Part shown: one piece after another, positions 62,670 to 64,000 of the stretch
How positions within the stretch are numbered: position 1 is the first letter of the stretch
Layout of the letters: each line of letters opens with the position of its first letter
From: Bacteroidia bacterium
Lineage (GTDB): Bacteria; Bacteroidota; Bacteroidia; Flavobacteriales; Flavobacteriaceae
Direction: 5' to 3'
NCBI GenBank assembly: GCA_030427865.1
Contig: JAUICK010000002.1
Span: 1 to 64,000 of the forward strand
Length of the DNA stretch: 64,000 nucleotides
Program-made: the position numbers and the translations under genes
Notes under the pieces: model-generated
Told to the model about the DNA's origin: nothing
The model's database searches: none
What the model saw: only the letters and a program-made list of their open reading frames with translations

Positions 62670-62699
62670 AAGCCTACTCAAAACGAGTAGGCTTTTTTT
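62670..62699 (+). terminator. Rho-independent terminator after tRNA-His
   Basis: AAGCCTACTC pairs with GAGTAGGCTT over 10 bp with an AAAAC loop, followed by a long T-run. Confidence 0.95.
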
Positions 62700-62718
62700 G
62701 TTAAAATTCTTATCAATA

Positions 62719-62747
62719 AAAAAACATCTCAAAAAGAGATGTTTTTA
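62719..62747 (-). terminator. Probable terminator of the HTH gene
   Basis: AAAACATCTC pairs with GAGATGTTTT with an AAAAA loop and an A-run on the left. On the minus strand the T-run follows the stem, about 115 nt beyond the HTH stop. Confidence 0.8.
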
Positions 62748-62860
62748 ATATTTTGTTTGAAGCTTAATCAAATATTGAAGGTCTTTTCAACGTAACGATG
62801 TCTAAATTAGGGGAGAACTTCGTTTTAGAGTTGTTGTTTTATATTCTTTGTGGGGAATAT

Positions 62861-63229
62861 TTAATTAGATTGATTCACAGACTCTTCAATATTTGATATT
62901 CTTTGAAGAATACCATCAGATAATTCTTCAAATTGCTTCCTAACTATGCTTTTGATCTGAAATTCTATAGGGGATCGAACTTCGCTTAGGGGTACATAGT
63001 TGTTGTTATATTTTCCTCTTCCAGTAAGTAACCACATTGGGTCGATTGCTGGTATGTTATCGATGATAGCAAACAATATAGTTTCATTGGGTTTTTTTGT
63101 ATAGTTAACAACTGCACTTATTAGTTGTTGAGAAACTCCGATTAATTCTGAAAATTGTCTTTGATTCAATTTACTATCTTTAAAAACCTTAATGATTCTT
63201 TCTGTCCTTTGTCTATCTTCATTTTTCAT
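62861..63229 (-). CDS. Helix-turn-helix transcriptional regulator (XRE/phage-repressor type)
   Basis: This 122-residue protein has an XRE-like N-domain (RIIKVFKDSKLNQRQFSELIGVSQQLISAVVNYTKKPNETILFAIIDNIPAIDPMWLLTGRGKY). The helix-turn-helix (QRQFSELIGVSQQLISAVV) and the PxWLLTGxG ending are typical of Bacteroidota phage-repressor-like regulators. A C-terminal helix (SIVRKQFEELSDGILQRISNIEESV) should form the dimer coiled coil. There is no peptidase domain, so it is not a LexA-type self-cleaving repressor. The start is placed at the ATG at 63229 (the GTG at 63238 also fits). A perfect 20-bp palindrome fills its promoter, which strongly suggests autorepression. Confidence 0.88.
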   Translation of the reverse strand: MKNEDRQRTERIIKVFKDSKLNQRQFSELIGVSQQLISAVVNYTKKPNETILFAIIDNIPAIDPMWLLTGRGKYNNNYVPLSEVRSPIEFQIKSIVRKQFEELSDGILQRISNIEESVNQSN

Positions 63230-63240
63230 TTTTATCACTC

Positions 63241-63270
63241 CAAATGTAGTAAAATTTTACTACAAACAAA
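63241..63270 (-). promoter_or_regulatory. Promoter of the HTH gene with overlapping perfect palindrome
   Basis: On the minus strand the -7 element TACATTTG (63241-63248) and a -33 element TTTG (63267-63270, 18-nt spacing; a second TTTG directly follows) enclose the perfect 20-bp palindrome TGTAGTAAAATTTTACTACA (63245-63264). A dimer bound there would block the promoter. The gap from the -7 element to the ATG is 11 nt. Confidence 0.75.
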
Positions 63271-63289
63271 GATTTTTTAATAAATTTTT

Positions 63290-64000
63290 TTAGAGGGTTT
63301 TTAAATAAGTAATTACTTCTGCTTTTTTTCTTACCGAAACAGGGATGTTAGCGTTGTCTTTTAAGATGAGGTAGCCACCATCAGATTTTATAAACTCTTT
63401 TATTTCGGATTTATTTATTAAATGACTTTGGTGTACTCTCAAAAAACCATGTGTTTTTAGCATGTCTGCATAATGCTTTAAAGTCTTGGAAACTAAAGTT
63501 TTTGTACCATTGTTAAAGTAAAATATTGTATAATTATTATCTGACTGACAGCGTATAATGTTTTCTATATTTACAACAATTATTTTGTCTTGTGTGTATA
63601 AAGATATCTTTTTAAGATTCAAATTTGGATTTGTAACTGCTTGTTTTAGAATGTTTAACTGTTCTTTTTGTGGTTCTATTTGAAGTTTTGCTTTTTGAAT
63701 AGATTTTTCTAAATCTTCTAAGGAATAGGGTTTTAAGATATAATCTATTGCAGCAAATTTAAATGCTCTTATAGCGTATTCATCACTTGCTGTAACAAAA
63801 ATGATTTTTGATGTTAGATTTGGAAATATTTCTAAAAGATCAAACCCTGTACCATCACCTAACATAATGTCTAAAAACAATATATCAGGTTGTGTTTTTT
63901 GTAATAATTTTGCAGCTTCTATAACGCTTTTAGCTTTTCCAATAACTTCTATTTCTTTAAAATTTTCAGAAATATCATTCACTAACATTTCTAATGCTAA
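63290..64000 (-). CDS. LytTR-type response regulator, 5' end cut off
   Basis: The frame stays open to the window edge, so the first ~10-15 residues are missing. The receiver domain keeps LQKTQPDILFLDIMLGDGTGFDLL (phospho-acceptor Asp in LFLDIM), FVTASDEYAIRAFKFAAIDYILKPY (Thr and Lys of the active site) and is followed by a LytTR DNA-binding domain (ISLYTQDKIIVVNIENIIRCQSDNNYTIFYFNNGTKTLVSKTLKHYADML, GFLRVHQSHLINKSEI). LytTR regulators pair with kinases of the HisKA_4/7TM type, so the kinase is expected just outside the window. It is not obviously a partner of the kinase at 17678. Confidence 0.95.
   Translation of the reverse strand, partial: LALEMLVNDISENFKEIEVIGKAKSVIEAAKLLQKTQPDILFLDIMLGDGTGFDLLEIFPNLTSKIIFVTASDEYAIRAFKFAAIDYILKPYSLEDLEKSIQKAKLQIEPQKEQLNILKQAVTNPNLNLKKISLYTQDKIIVVNIENIIRCQSDNNYTIFYFNNGTKTLVSKTLKHYADMLKTHGFLRVHQSHLINKSEIKEFIKSDGGYLILKDNANIPVSVRKKAEVITYLKTL

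Noticed and set aside
62585..63238. Prophage or integrative element at tRNA-His, suggested by the adjacent repressor-like HTH gene
   Set aside because: There is no integrase, no repeat of the tRNA 3' end is visible, and ordinary regulatory genes follow. XRE genes of this type are also common chromosomal regulators.

Overview
The window is strongly AT-rich and densely coded. It comes from a chromosome of a marine-type Flavobacteriia bacterium (Bacteroidota), close to the Polaribacter/Tenacibaculum group by gene content. The evidence is the many TAnnTTTG (-7) promoter elements typical of Bacteroidota and the near absence of Shine-Dalgarno sequences. The families also fit: a TonB-receptor/DUF4249 pair, monomeric isocitrate dehydrogenase, bacillithiol deacetylase BshB1, small flavobacterial DUF proteins, and the cluster tpx-dgkA-ftsK-lolA-lptF/G-ribB. 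No insertion sequence, transposase, integrase, CRISPR array or rRNA is visible. The only tRNA is tRNA-His(GTG).

Layout. 1-5.2 kb: 3' end of ettA, a tiny Cys-rich lipoprotein, a secreted Tyr/Arg-rich repeat protein with a sigma-54-like promoter, DinB, a DUF6695-like protein, a small membrane protein and murQ. 5.3-10.9 kb: DUF4249 lipoprotein, its TonB receptor, and icd. 10.9-11.7 kb: a very AT-rich region of about 860 bp without a credible gene. 11.7-15.8 kb: rplS, a GT39-type membrane glycosyltransferase, trmD and a secreted protein built from duplicated TonB_C-like modules. 15.9-22.7 kb: DUF2721, meaB, a TPR sensor kinase and an ECF sigma operon. 22.8-27.6 kb: cysS-yidD-lgt-DUF6787-like, Nudix, acyltransferase. 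27.7-34.3 kb: two paralogous M1 peptidases with a DUF6702-like protein and two carboxypeptidase-regulatory-domain proteins. 34.5-42.6 kb: a lipoprotein, pepE, then the envelope/division/riboflavin cluster. 42.7-48.7 kb: MATE transporter, alpha-carbonic anhydrase, DEAD-box helicase, thioredoxin-fold lipoprotein. 48.8-52 kb: an ABC-F protein, then oxyR diverging from dps. 52-57.9 kb: a four-gene operon (Gfo/Idh oxidoreductase to an outer-membrane protein), pcm, and DUF2520-kdsC-DUF2147. 57.9-64 kb: an STM3941-family protein, a trans-sulfuration enzyme, an SLC13 permease, bshB1, tRNA-His, an HTH repressor with its operator, and a partial LytTR response regulator.

How it fits together. Most genes are core housekeeping: translation, cell wall recycling, lipoprotein maturation (lgt), lipid and LPS transport, and chromosome segregation. 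Oxidative-stress functions recur (tpx, oxyR, dps, bshB1). No large novel multi-gene system is evident. The most interesting signals are small: an ABC-F protein with only one intact composite ATP site; a RibB whose GTP cyclohydrolase II domain has lost its zinc ligands and nucleophile; a secreted protein with a duplicated pair of TonB_C-like modules; an HTH gene whose perfect palindrome fills its promoter spacer; several promoters placed 4-8 nt from the start codon, which predicts leaderless mRNAs; a 10-copy heptanucleotide repeat; and two copies of an intergenic inverted-repeat element. All positions and motifs were read by eye. No database search was run, so family names rest on recognition.
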